Source: Boesenbergia rotunda
Lineage: Eukaryota > Streptophyta > Magnoliopsida > Zingiberales > Zingiberaceae
Direction: 5' to 3'
NCBI GenBank assembly: GCA_024364735.1
Contig: JAGFNQ010002582.1
Span: 198,657-262,656 of the forward strand
Length of the DNA: 64,000 bases
The translations under genes were made by a program, and so were the position numbers. How positions within the stretch are numbered: position 1 is the first letter of the stretch; each line of letters starts with the position of its first letter. Shown piece by piece: positions 12,131 to 22,499 of the stretch. The notes under the pieces were generated by a model. The model had not been told where the DNA came from and made no database searches. It saw only the letters and a list, made by a program, of their open reading frames with translations.

Positions 12131-12923
12131 CCTTTGATGTCGGCGTCATCCCCGGAATCAAGTTAATCATAAACTCAACTTGCCTTTTGGGAGGCAAACC
12201 AAGAAGCTCCTCTGGAAATGTGTCTGAAAATTCTCGGACCACTGGAACATCCGAGAGTTGAGGGCTACTGCTGTCATCAGTGCTGATCAATGACAATAGA
12301 AAACCTTGACATCCATGTGATATAAGCTTCTGAGCTTGAAGTGCAGAGATAATAGAAATCCCATCATCTCTGGTGCCAATAAATTCCCATGAGGGTTGGT
12401 TCGGAGGCCTAAACGTGACCACCCTCACTTGGCAATCAACTGTGGCATGATAGACCGTCAATGAGTCCATGCCCAGAATAATGTCAAACTCTACCATCTC
12501 GAGAACTGATAGATCCACGGTGAGAGTATAATTACCGAAGTCCAAAGGACATGCCTTAACTTCCTACGTGATATCCAATACCTCACCAGATGGCAGAGAT
12601 ACTAACAACCATTGTGATCTAAGGGTAGGCAATCTACTAATCTTTCCCATAAACAACCGTGATATGAAAGAACTAGAACTACCAGTATCAACAAGCAATT
12701 TGGCAGGAAATGCATAAACTGAAATCATACCACGGAAGACCGATCCATCGGCCCGCTGTGCCTCCTCTCTAGTGATTGCATAAATTCGTCCTGTCTCTGG
12801 AGCTGGAAGTGGCAACACTAAAACCGGTTGCGACTGAGAAGATGAAGGTCCAGCAGTCTGCTGGGGCTGATATCCAGAAGGCTCAACAGACTGCTGAGAT
12901 TGATAACCCGAAGCTCCAGCCAA
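12131..12923 (-). pseudogene. Chromovirus protease region and RT linker
   Basis: The retropepsin active-site motif is seen as KLLVDTGSSSSFI within the frame 12564-12923, after an AITREEAQ segment typical of the gag-protease border in this group. A stop near 12546-12563 interrupts it. The flap and C-terminal region (MVEFDIILGMDSL, residues normally ILGMDWL) is in the next frame, leading into reverse transcriptase. Protease cuts the polyprotein in active elements. Confidence 0.85.
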
Positions 12924-13536
12924 CTGCTGAAGCTGATATGCTGCAGGTTGGTATGTTGGGCATGAATGCTGATAGTAGTCCCTGTCCCAGAATACTGAGA
13001 TGCCACTGGTGAGGGGTACTCATGCCCAGGCATACAATATATCTGAACTGGTGGAGGAACTGTCTGCTGACGTCCTGTCTGCTGCTGACGGAATGACGTC
13101 TCCTGATCGGCCACCCTGGGGAGTAACTGCTGCAGACTTTTGCTGAGCCTTCAAGATACAATCTCGACTCTCATAACCTGGAAGTTTACAATAATAACAG
13201 ATAGGGTGCTCAAGGGGATAATCTGGTCTGCTGTGGTCCCTAGATCCACACTAAAAACAATGAGCCCCACCAGTAGTAAACCTCCAGGTCTATTGAGTAC
13301 CCTGCGACGATCCTGCTGAAAAACATCCAGACTTCTGGGGTCGAGACTGAGGCTCAGAAGTCTCCTGCGTACTCTGACTCCTGCTACTGCGCTTCTGCCC
13401 AATAGTAAGTCTCCTGCGTACTCTGACTCCTGCTACTGCGCTTCTGTCCAATAGTCTGTTGTTTCTGTGTCGCTGGCGAACCTTGAGTTGTCTGCTTTCC
13501 TTTCTTCTTATCACCATGCAACTGATGTTGGATCAT
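12924..13536 (-). pseudogene. Chromovirus gag C-terminal part with degenerate zinc knuckle
   Basis: Near 13150-13200 the minus strand encodes CYYCKLPGYESRDC. This is a CCHC knuckle whose His position has become Tyr. The flanking Gln/Ser-rich, low-complexity protein (12820-13110) is spread over several frames. The capsid-like N-terminal half of gag is missing: the coding trace stops at 13536, where the SINE dimer begins. A 49-bp tandem duplication (13358-13455) also shifts the frame. Confidence 0.75.
13358..13455 (-). repeat. 49-bp tandem duplication in the chromovirus gag
   Basis: Copies at 13358-13406 and 13407-13455 differ at one base. As 49 is not a multiple of three, it adds a frameshift. 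Confidence 0.95.
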
Positions 13537-13538
13537 CT

Positions 13539-13971
13539 TTATTGTAACGACCCGACCCCTCGGCCCCTTTGGCGGCCCAACAACCTGGCCCTCGGCCCCT
13601 TTGACGACCCCTTATGTCGTCGACCATCGGCCGTGCCGTTACTCACTAGGACTTTCCACCCCTGGCCAGTGGATTTTTGTCTTTCCCAGGATTCAAACTC
13701 TAGACCTTCAAGCTTAAGTACTAGAGTTTATGAATCCTGGTAACCAATTGAGCATGGAACTCTAGTACTTAAGCTTGGAGGTCTAGAGTTCGAATCCTGG
13801 GGAAGACAAAAATCCATTGGCCAGGGGTGAAAAGTCCTAGTGAGTAATGACACGGCCGACAGTCGACGACATAAGGGGTCGTCAAAGGGGCCGAGGGGCC
13901 AGGTTGTTGGGCCACCAAATGAGATTTGGCCGCCAAAGGGGCCGAGGGGTCGGGTCGTTACAGCTGTGATT
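13539..13971. mobile_element. Head-to-head inverted pair of SINE-like elements
   Basis: The left copy (13539-about 13755) is in minus orientation and the right copy (about 13756-13971) in plus. Both have the tRNA-like B-box segment (GAGTTCGAATCCTGG in the right copy) and an A-box-like CTCAATTGGTTA in the left copy, the GACGACATAAGGGGTCGTC body, and GGGTCGTTACA at the outer ends. The two 5' ends meet at the centre near 13755. The copies are highly similar, so the unit is a nearly perfect foldback of about 210-bp arms. It lies exactly between chromovirus gag and CACTA DNA. Confidence 0.8.
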
Positions 13972-14329
13972 GCTCGAGGCAATCCCAACTTAAGCTTGCT
14001 GGCCCCAGCACTGGATCCATGAAACATACTGCTAGATCCTGTTCCATTGTCCAGCATGCCATTGACTTGGTAAGTTTTTATTTAAGTTATAATAAACTTT
14101 TATTTTGTTATTTTGGTTATTTTTAAACACTATTTTTTCTGTATACAAGCTACTGAGTTGTAGAGACCTCCCACTAGTTGGGAGGTATTCAACAAAATCC
14201 ATAAGAAGAAAGATGAATCATTTGCCGATTGATGCTTCTTAGCAATCAATGTAAGTATATTAACTTTAGTATATTTGTTTTGACATTTTATAGAGATTAA
14301 TTTAATTCTTTTTTTCACAGGAAGCAATG

Positions 14330-14766
14330 ACCACTAGAGTTGCACAGACGTCTCAGCCTGCTGTAGAGAGGGAGGATTCACAACCTTTTTTCACCTACCA
14401 GGTGAATGAGATTTACTATGATGTCGTTGGTGGAAAGAGGAAGACCGCCCTATACGGCCTGAGCTCTTAGGAAAAAGTTATATATGATCAGATGAGAGCT
14501 CCAGGAGTTAGAAGATGTCCAAATTCCTCCTCTCTAGTGAGGTATGCCAATTGCGGGAGGAGAATGATGCTCTATGGACTCGAATCATGACAATGGAGAC
14601 GACGTGGGCCGAGAGGGACACAAAGAGGGATGAAGAGCTGAGAGAACTGCGAGTCCGCTAGGCACACATTGAGGTGTTAGTGCATCATATGCAAGCTTTT
14701 GCAGCAACACTATCGCCAATGTCACATATGCCCACCCCTCATCATTTGGAGTCTCAGGAGACGTAG
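14330..14766 (+). pseudogene. CACTA transposase-associated protein, C-terminal exon remnant
   Basis: After an AG acceptor-like site (near 14320) the plus strand encodes a VNEIYYDVVGGKRKTALYGL segment, which fits the conserved region near the C-terminus of plant En/Spm-type transposase proteins. It is followed by a predicted coiled coil (LREENDALWTRIMTMETTW; RDEELRELRVR) and an HMPTPHHLESQET tail. In-frame stops (near 14468 and 14660) and a frame change show it is dead. Family placement is from recognition of the GG..K..YGL pattern. Confidence 0.6.
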
Positions 14767-15429
14767 GATCCTGAGGATACCCCTGATGAGTAGAGATATT
14801 TTTGTGGTATGCTATATTTTTCTTTGCATTTAGTAAATCAAATTATTATACTATATAGTTTGTCATTATATGTGTCAATAAATGTATCATATTTTTTCAT
14901 TTTCGTTTATAGATTCTACATTTTGAGTGTCAAATTCAGACATTTATTTGGTTAAAAGGTATGTATATCTGTATATTTTATATATCATTAAATGTTTTTT
15001 AGATTTTGTATATTAGTTACGATGACTAGTTATGTTTAAATTGCCTTCAAGTTATATTTCACGTTTATTTATATCGTTTATCTTCTTTTATGCAGGAATG
15101 ATGATTTTTTTATCCAGTTTTGATGTAGTCGTCTTCTACTAGACTCTTTCTCTATGTATGTATTAACTACTGTGTTCTTGGATATGTTACGTTTTGATAC
15201 AAAAAATTTGTATGTGTTTGTTTATTTTGGATATGGAGTTACATAAACACTTTCATTTGTTTAAATTTTATACAGTTTAAGGTTTTATTGCTTTGTATGT
15301 GTTGGATTGTATGCTGAATTGTTTTGGATATGGATTTGGATATCTTTTTTTACTTTGTTTGTGATTGATTATATGTTGTGTTGAATGCAAATATGGGAAG
15401 TGAGAAAACTGGGGAAGCTGTGCTGGAAA

Positions 15430-15960
15430 AACTATCGTCAGTAGTGATGGATTTTTTTCGTATTCGTTGCTAATAGCGACGGATAATTGACTATTCCGTC
15501 GCTATTAGCAATGGATATGGTAAATATCTGTCGTTATCAGCGATAGATCATTGACTTTCCGTCGCTATCTATGCAACCAAAGGTACGTTGTCTTTGTATT
15601 AGCGATGGATAAGCCAATTTTCTGTCTCTGATAGAGACGGATAATTATATTATCCGTCGCTAGTTTTGATAATATAGCGACGAAATATTTTGATCCCGTC
15701 GCTATAATGTTGTATGATGACATTTGGATTCCGTTAGTTAGTGACAGAATAGTTTGTATCCGTCGCAAAAAGTGATGAATTATTTTATTTGTCCTCGTTA
15801 TATATTTGTCACTGGTCATTTACCTTCCATCGATATTAGCGACGGATACAAAATATTCCGTTGTCGTCCTCGGCTACGACGGTGTTGTAGTCGACGACGT
15901 TCTTTCCGTCGCTATTTACGTTTAGCGACAGATTAGTGATGGAATTTATCCGTCGCTAAA
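15430..15960. repeat. CACTA subterminal repeats
   Basis: More than a dozen copies of GCGACGGA/TCCGTCGC and near variants occur in both orientations, often as palindromic pairs around short AT spacers. In CACTA elements these bind the accessory transposase protein and are needed for excision. Confidence 0.85.
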
Positions 15961-16000
15961 GCCTATATATTTTGTTGTTGTTATTGTTGTTGTTGTTGTG

Positions 16001-16399
16001 TCATATCAATACTTGGACAGATAAGACATCTTCTTACTGACAATAAATGCTAAAATTATTCCGATGTCATATATAAACGCCTTAAATCTCAAGCTGTTTA
16101 TTATTGACAAATCAAACAACTTTATTAATTTAGATGTTTTATATGTTCTTGCTCGATCATTTCATCAATTTAGTTTCTAACTGTGCTTTTTTTTTTCTTG
16201 CGATCTGAAAAGCAATTTAGAATAATTTATAAACTGTGTTGACGTACTAATTATTAAATGAGTTTTTCCTGAAAGATGGTAGCTAGAACATGAGGCAGAG
16301 GTGAAGGGGAAGGGTAGGTGGCAACTACCACTACGCAGATGAGTCCTTATTTATTCACACGAAGAGTGAGGGATCCACGGCCGGAGTTTGAGGAAGAAG
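16001..16399 (+). promoter_or_regulatory. Upstream region of the FSH-type hydrolase gene
   Basis: About 400 bp separate the CACTA end from the first ATG. A TATA-like TTTATAAAC lies near 16226, with a purine-rich likely leader from about 16265 that includes AGGTGAAGGGGAAGGG. The transcription start cannot be determined here. The proximity of the transposon end means its sequences could form the distal promoter. Confidence 0.4.
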
Positions 16400-19241
16400 A
16401 TGGCCGGAGAAGAGAAGAAGATGAAGGTTCTATGCCTCCATGGCTTCAGAACTAGTGGGAGCTTCTTGCGCAAACAAATCAGCAAGTGGGATCCTTCCAT
16501 CTTCCAACATTTCCAATTGGTACTTTTTCACCCGATCCTTTCAAATTTTTTTAAGTTCTTTTTTTGAAAGTATTTTAATTTGTTCTCGTTCAATTATCTA
16601 TGTGATTGATTTCATGTATGTTCGTGTCGTGCTTCTGCAGGACTACCCCGATGGCATTTTCCCAGCAGGTGGGAAGTCGGACATTGAGGGTGTATTTCCA
16701 CCACCCTATTACGAATGGTTCCAGCACCACAAGGTCACCTAAAAGTTTCGGTTATGAATTTTTAGGCAAAAATCTTTCATCCTTTTACTGAAATAAAAAA
16801 GAGAACATCTTTTTGCATTTATTATCAAAATAATATTTCATCCCGCGTCAGTAGCAATAAAGTTGATCTCGTATAATTTAGAGTTCACGAATTTAGTTTA
16901 GAAAATAATCTTTTATAAAGCACGATAAGATTACATACAATAGGTTTTTCTTAAAATCTATATTGATAAGATTTTAGTGTACCGGCCTGTCCTAAACATT
17001 AGTATATATATTTTTCTAAAGCAAATTACAACGTAAACACTTCAATTTTACGTAAACACTTCAATTTTAAGCAATACTACTAATAACACTATGTTGTTTG
17101 TGGCAGCTATGAATTATAGTTGTCATAATATGAATAATTTTTATGTAGATATTATCATCTTGAGATCTGAGGGTCAAAATTTAACAAAGTCAGTATGTCC
17201 CCCTTCCCACGCGCTAGCCACAATATCCGAGCTAGTATTTTTCATGATTTATCTCTTCCGTGTTAGCTCTGAGACGAGTTAGCAGGAGCATGGGAGGCGA
17301 GTGAATCACCTTTTTTACCACCTATAATATGAATATTTTATCCCTGATCAAGTTTATATTATAACAACACTTCAACTATGAGGAATGCTAATAAGTAATT
17401 TATCTTTGGTGAAGATTAATATTCGTCAATATAGCTATAAATCGTAGCAGTTAGACAATTTATTTCAAATCAAAATTATATTATAGCAGCTAAAAAAATA
17501 TATAAACTATTACTATATAATAGTTATGAAATCATATATCACTGTTACAATTATATATCGTTACGAGTTATATTATTATGCAGTTGTTATGATCGTGTAG
17601 CTAATGTAAAAAATTAAAAAAAAATCGGAAAGAAAAATTTGCATTTTCCCTAATTTTTTTCATGGGACAAGTTGACTGTATATATACATGTGTAAATCGA
17701 TTCGCTTAACGTATGTCGAGCAGGAGTTTACTGAGTACGAGAATTTGGAGGAGTGCATATCCTATTTGTGCGATTACATGATGAAAAATGGCCCCTTTGA
17801 TGGATTGCTGGGCTTCTCTCAGGTACAGAAGAGACTCACCTTCTTTTCCCTAGTGCTCCTACTTTTACCGGTAGCAAACTGAAAGTCCACTCTAAACAAC
17901 TAACAGTATGGTTATGATTCATAAATGCCTGTGATCGTTGCCTATATGAGGATCTCCTATAGTTAAAATTTTAAATGAGTTTTTTTTATAGTCTAATATA
18001 TCATATCAATGATATAAAAATTTATTAAAATATCTCTAATTGTTAGGACATCTTTCAAACTCTAAATAAGTTTTTTTCATGATCCCAATATGCCATATCA
18101 ATAATATAAAAATTCATTGAAACATCTTCAGTGGTTAAGTTCTAAATGAGTTTTTTTAATCCAATTCATAGCATGCAATTGTATAGCTCCATACTTATTA
18201 CATTAATTTCAAGATAAAAGAGTAGGTTTTAGTTTTCACTATAAGCCTCATCTCTACAATGGTTTAAACTTTTTATTTAACATTTTTGAATTTACAAACC
18301 TCTCATAAATCTTATATTGGAGATGTTCTAAATGATTTTTTTTATAATCCAATTCATAGCACACAGTTGCATGATTTCATGCATACTATATCAATTTTGA
18401 GACAAAAGAATAGATTTAAATTTTCACTATTTCTTTTAAAGTATGAATCTCAAATCTCATATTTATAATGATTCAGGACTTTTTATTCTACTTATTTTAT
18501 TTTAAAAATTTCTCATGAATCTTGTATGGAAGTGCCTTAATTTCTTCTTTGTAATCACTCTTATCCATGTCACAGGGTGCAGTACTAGCAGCAGTCCTGG
18601 CAGGGTATCAAGCCCAGGCAAGTTACTTACTGACTAAATAAATAACAGAGGAATGAATGACTTTGATACCTGTAATTTTCACCTTATCACTCTGCATGAC
18701 TAGCTAAGGTGTTAAACATGTCATTCAAAACTACAATTGTGGTGACCAACAGGGACAGATGCTGAAGGACCATCCCCCAATAAAGTTTTTGGTCTCGATA
18801 TCAGGTACCAAGTTCAGAGACCCGAGCATATGTGACATTGCTTACAAAGACCCGATCAAGGTGAAATCTGTGCACTTCATTGGGGAAAAGGATTGGCTGA
18901 AACTTCCCTCTGAGGATCTGGCTGCTGCCTTCGATAATCCACTGGTTTTGAGGCATCCTCAGGGCCACACTGTCCCCAGATTAGGTTGGTACAACGGTTT
19001 ACCCTCATGTATGATAAAAAAAACTGCAACACATGACAAGAATAATTGCTTCTGACTGACAGATGAGGGAGCTGTGAAGCAATTAAGTGAATGGACTGAA
19101 AGCATTTTCGGAAGTAATCTGGCCAGTGATGCATCTCGTCCAGGGAGTGTTGAATCTAACACGAGCAGCATCGAGCAGGGTGGTGCAACACAAACTAATT
19201 CCATTATTTCAGTAGACGATCATATTGCAGCGAGTGCATGA
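16400..19241 (+). CDS. FSH-type serine hydrolase (alpha/beta hydrolase, OVCA2/Fsh1 family), six exons
   Basis: Exons: 16400-16519, 16641-16733, 17724-17822, 18576-18617, 18753-18984, 19063-19241, joining without a stop to 254 codons plus TGA. All joins are phase 0 except the last, which is phase 1. Exon 1 carries KVLCLHGFRTSG (strand and oxyanion loop), exon 2 FPAGGKSDIEG and FPPPYYEWF. The nucleophile elbow GFSQG is split between exons 3 and 4 (Ser about residue 103). Exon 5 has FIGEKDWLK (likely acid, Asp about 165) and GHTVP (catalytic His about 190). The polar C-terminal tail from about residue 210 is weakly conserved. Introns are GT-AG except intron 4, which has a GC donor (CAG|GCAAGT). 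Length and order fit plant members of the family, probable cytosolic esterases of unclear substrate. A second in-frame ATG eight codons in is the alternative start. No signal peptide or membrane segment is seen. Confidence 0.93.
17155..17322 (+). mobile_element. Old SINE relic in intron 2 of the hydrolase gene
   Basis: The 3' half aligns in order with the complete SINE at 28999-29216: a C-rich run, then words resembling GTGATTTACCTC, CTTCGTGTTGGTCCTGGG and GCGTTTCACCTTTT. The tRNA-like 5' half is barely recognisable. High divergence points to an old insertion in the same orientation as the gene. Confidence 0.6.
17955..18540 (+). repeat. Degenerate tandem repeats filling intron 3
   Basis: Variants of TTCTAAATGAGTTTTTTT begin near 17967, 18058, 18138 and 18315, each followed by related text (CATATCAATGATATAAAAA, AATCCAATTCATAGC). 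The last two units extend to about 175 bp with shared TTTCACTAT words. The intron is 753 bp and mostly made of these units. Confidence 0.65.
18618..18623 (+). other. Non-canonical GC splice donor
   Basis: The exon 4 end CAG is followed by GCAAGT. The rest of the donor matches the strong consensus, as is typical for real GC-AG introns. The protein stays in frame and family-like only if splicing occurs here. The intron ends at AACAG, 18752. Confidence 0.85.
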
Positions 19242-19505
19242 ACAATCTGGCTGTTACTTGGTTGATGCCTAAATAAGTTATATAGCACGTACGGACTCTT
19301 CATTCTAATCGTGTGAAGTTTCTTTTCATAAACATCAAACAATAAGACAAATATAAATTAGAATATCAGTATTTTAGTTAAACTAAAAAATAATCAGGAA
19401 TACTAATATAAATTGAGCCATGAAATTGAAGTAATGAATACTTATATGAACTCACAATCTTTATATGAAAACTATTGTGCCTATAAAGGTAAAGTTGGTT
19501 CAAGG
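19242..19505 (+). other. 3' flank of the hydrolase gene
   Basis: AT-rich non-coding DNA with AATAAG-type words near 19265 and 19340 that could act as polyadenylation signals. No other gene is seen. Confidence 0.4.
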
Positions 19506-19874
19506 TAGGGAAGGCAATTTACCTCTAAATTCGACGGAGGATTCGATATCCGACTCAAATATCCGATTAAATAATATGTATATGTATATATATTAAAAAA
19601 AAATCCTTTTCTAAAACCCACTAATTATTTTTATTGATATTAAAAAATAAGTTATATAGATGTTTAATATATATATTTTAATATGATGATAACTCTAATA
19701 TATTTTTGTTGAATGATAATAGTTGAATAGAAAGAAGAAAATTTATTAGTATAGTAGATGTCCGATCTTTTATTGGGTATATGTATGAGTATGAGTATCA
19801 GTATAGGGATGGATATCTGATATCCGATGAGTATAAATACAAAGGATATGAAATCTAATCCATTGTCATCCCTA
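19506..19874. mobile_element. hAT-like MITE
   Basis: The left end TAGGGAAGGCAAT and the right end, read inverted as TAGGGATGACAAT, form imperfect terminal inverted repeats of the plant hAT type. The flanking octamers (GTTCAAGG and GCTCACGA) agree at 5 of 8 bases, compatible with an old 8-bp target-site duplication. The interior is AT-rich with repeated GATATCCGA words and no coding sequence. Confidence 0.6.
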
Positions 19875-20158
19875 GCTCACGAGCTTATTTGGACAAAGTT
19901 GCCAAGTAGATGAAGAAATGAGCTGATACGAAAGTGTAAAGTTTAAGGAAGGCTATATAGTACTAATGAGACTCCAACTAATTAATTCAAGTACTTGTAA
20001 AAGGTAGCCAAGGGAACGACAAAATTTTTTTTTGCTATTGCTTTTCACACAATCCTTTCATGGTCACAACGTCCTTATATAGGAGAGAGAGTTTCGCACA
20101 CAAGTAAATTTGATCAATACAATTCAAGTTCTCGATTTGCACCCTTTCGACACTACAT

Positions 20159-20699
20159 GTGAGAAAGAGTCTCTCCTTTAATATATATATATATATATAA
20201 TTAATGAATGTAAAATAATTTAAACCAACTATAAAACCTTAGGACTATTAATGTGGGACTAAAATTCTCATGTATAATAGAGATTTTTCCATTCATCTCT
20301 TTTCCATTCACATTTCCAATATAGATATTTACCATGTTCAAGTCTTCTCACTAAGACAAGAATGATACATAAGTTAAATAACACACCAATAATTATTGTT
20401 ACTTCCTTTGATAAAGATGTAGATTACATAATTGCGGACATACCATTTGTACGAGAGGAGTTCCAAACTGTTGGATGTAGTGTGAATGGAAAGGGAGGAA
20501 AGAAGCTCCTTAGTGAGTGGGATTTTAGTCCCACATTAGGAATTTCATGTGAATGGAAAGAGAGGTGGAGAATAAAAGGACTTCATTGTGAATGAGACTT
20601 TAGTCCCACATTGGGAGTCTTAAGGCATAATTATTGGTATATATTATTTCACAAGCATGTTAGTTGTGAACAAACTCTAGAGGAGAGACTCTCTCTCAC
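20159..20699. repeat. Imperfect inverted repeat with about 160-bp arms
   Basis: The left arm (20159-about 20322) and right arm (about 20538-20699), read inverted, share in order GTGAGAAAGAGTCTCTCC, AATGTGGGACTAAA, and CTTTCCATTCACAT words. The right half also repeats TTTAGTCCCACATT directly (20524 and 20598). Class not assigned; could be a decayed foldback element or two oppositely oriented LTR pieces. Confidence 0.55.
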
Positions 20700-20982
20700 G
20701 CGTGGGTGCGCAGGGGGGGTGTAAATCTAGGGTCTGGATTTGTACTGAATCAAGTGGGCTCGTGTGCATGCACGACCTGTGCGCGTCGAATGTCCGATCG
20801 GTCGGGGCAAAATTTGTCCAGGTAGATAAACTAATATTTTGCTCAAGTACTGTAACTGATACATTAACTATTGATTAATGCTAAATCAGTAACCTACATA
20901 AAGAGACTGTGACCGAGAGCAAAAGATATATAGAGAAGAAATTATCTTCCACCTCCTTCCCAACCTCCCTTTATAGCGTTCG

Positions 20983-21364
20983 GGTACGGGATCCTCTGGT
21001 CCCAAAATCCCTGGTCCACACTAAAATTGTGGCCGGATCGTGATTGCGATCCGGCCACAATTTGTTTCAATCTCCTCTAGGGTTCACCGCGCCCCTCAGG
21101 TTATAGTTTGGGTTCAGGCGGGTGGCCGGAAGCCATCCGACGGCCTAAACCCTAAATCTAAAACCCTAAATCCTAAATCCGGATTTAGGGTTTAGGCCGT
21201 CGGATGGCTTCCGGCCACCCGCCCGAACCCAAACTATAACCTGAGGGGCACGGTGAACCCTAGAGGAGATTGAAACAAATTGTGGCCGGATCGCAATCAC
21301 GATCCGGCCACAATTTTAGTGTGGACCAGGGATGGACCAGGGATTTTGGGACCAGAGGATCCCG
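20983..21364. mobile_element. Mutator-like foldback element, copy 1
   Basis: Two arms of about 180 bp meet at a centre near 21180. Outer ends are GGGATCCTCTGGTCCC and its complement. Inward lie a TTGTGGCCGGATCG/CGATCCGGCCACAA module, GGGTTCACCG, AACTATAACCTGAGGGGC, and a central GGATTTAGGG/CCTAAATCC. It shares module order and most sequence with copy 2 (49850-50225), which has a clean 9-bp duplication. Here no duplication could be found, so ends are approximate. No protein is encoded. Confidence 0.85.
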
Positions 21365-22499
21365 CCCCCTTTCTCAGTTCGCCACGAGCAACGAGTGCTC
21401 CGTTGTGCCCGTGGTCCCGCTGTTGTATCTTGAGAGACAGACGTCCATCGGAGCCTCAAAGCAACGCCGGAGGAGGACAAATCTGTTTCAAGGAAACTGT
21501 GTAACGTAGGCCTCAACAACTTTCCAATTCCGATTCAGGCGGACTAGTCGGGAGACTTGGTTGGGAGATACTGGTTGGGAGACCTGGTCGGGAGATTCTG
21601 CTCGGGAATTATGCTCGGGAAATTGCAGTCTGCATAAAAGGCAGCTCGGGCCACTCAACAGTTAAGTTGAAATAATTTTTTATAATTTCAATTTATTATA
21701 AACTCTTCGAAAAAGAGTATATTCTCCAACACAAACTACATCAAATACTTAGTAAATAGAAGAAACCACGATACATTAAGGCGAGTTGAGAATGAAAGGA
21801 TGCATTATGGCAATTCACCGAGCACATCAAGCACTACAAGGAAGAGAACACGCAAGTTAAGAATATCACAACATCAGAGGTCTTCCCAATTTCAAACTCA
21901 AAAGAGATTCTTAATCCACCTTCTGACCCACTCTCTTGCTCCATGGTCTCGACTCAGTTTATCTTTAGATCATTCTGGATAACTCTCTAGAAACTTATCA
22001 TCACAAACATAGATTAACTCTTTAAAATTTATCATCATATAGATGATGAAGGAACCTTTTAAGCTAATAATTTATATACATCAATAGATTAAATCGATAT
22101 TAATTGAATATTTATGAGGATTCCTATAAATTTTCGTAATTAGCAATCTCTCTTTTAGCTTTTTTGGTGTGAGTCTCTAACGAGTTAGACTTGCAACTTT
22201 GTGAGATAAGTTGTCTAAATGACGTCACATGAGTGAGTGGTACTATAATCAAACTCATGACACTTGATTCATGTCAGATTGAGGACGAGATCAACCTTGT
22301 TCATACACTTCAAAGAATTATAGACACAACGATAGAGCAATTAGTTGTCATCCTAGACATTCACGGTTTAAACCTTAGCTACGACATATTTTATAGGATT
22401 TTTTCTTTCAAATGGGATGTGAACCTTGGGACACTGGGCTTTTGGACTACCCACCGCGAGCGCTCCCAATTTACCCTGATAGCTGGTGGAAAACTTTCG
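21365..22499. other. Non-coding stretch with a short tandem repeat
   Basis: About 21541-21622 holds four to five copies of a 16-17-bp unit close to GGTTGGGAGACTTGGTC. A GCATAAAAGGC TATA-like word follows near 21632. The rest (21660-22500) is AT-rich and shows no conserved protein or transposon end that I could recognise. Confidence 0.45.

Larger units (their letters stand above)
13972..16000 (+). mobile_element. 3' part of a CACTA (En/Spm) DNA transposon
   Basis: The block has remnants of the C-terminal transposase-associated protein (14330-14766) followed by a terminal region crowded with direct and inverted GCGACGGA words, a hallmark of plant CACTA subterminal repeats. The outer end is TGTTGTTGTG at 15991-16000, a decayed form of the CACTACAACA terminus. 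The 5' part, with the main transposase, is missing; the element is cut at the SINE dimer. A possible upstream exon lies at about 13975-14057, followed by GTAAGT. Confidence 0.7.
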
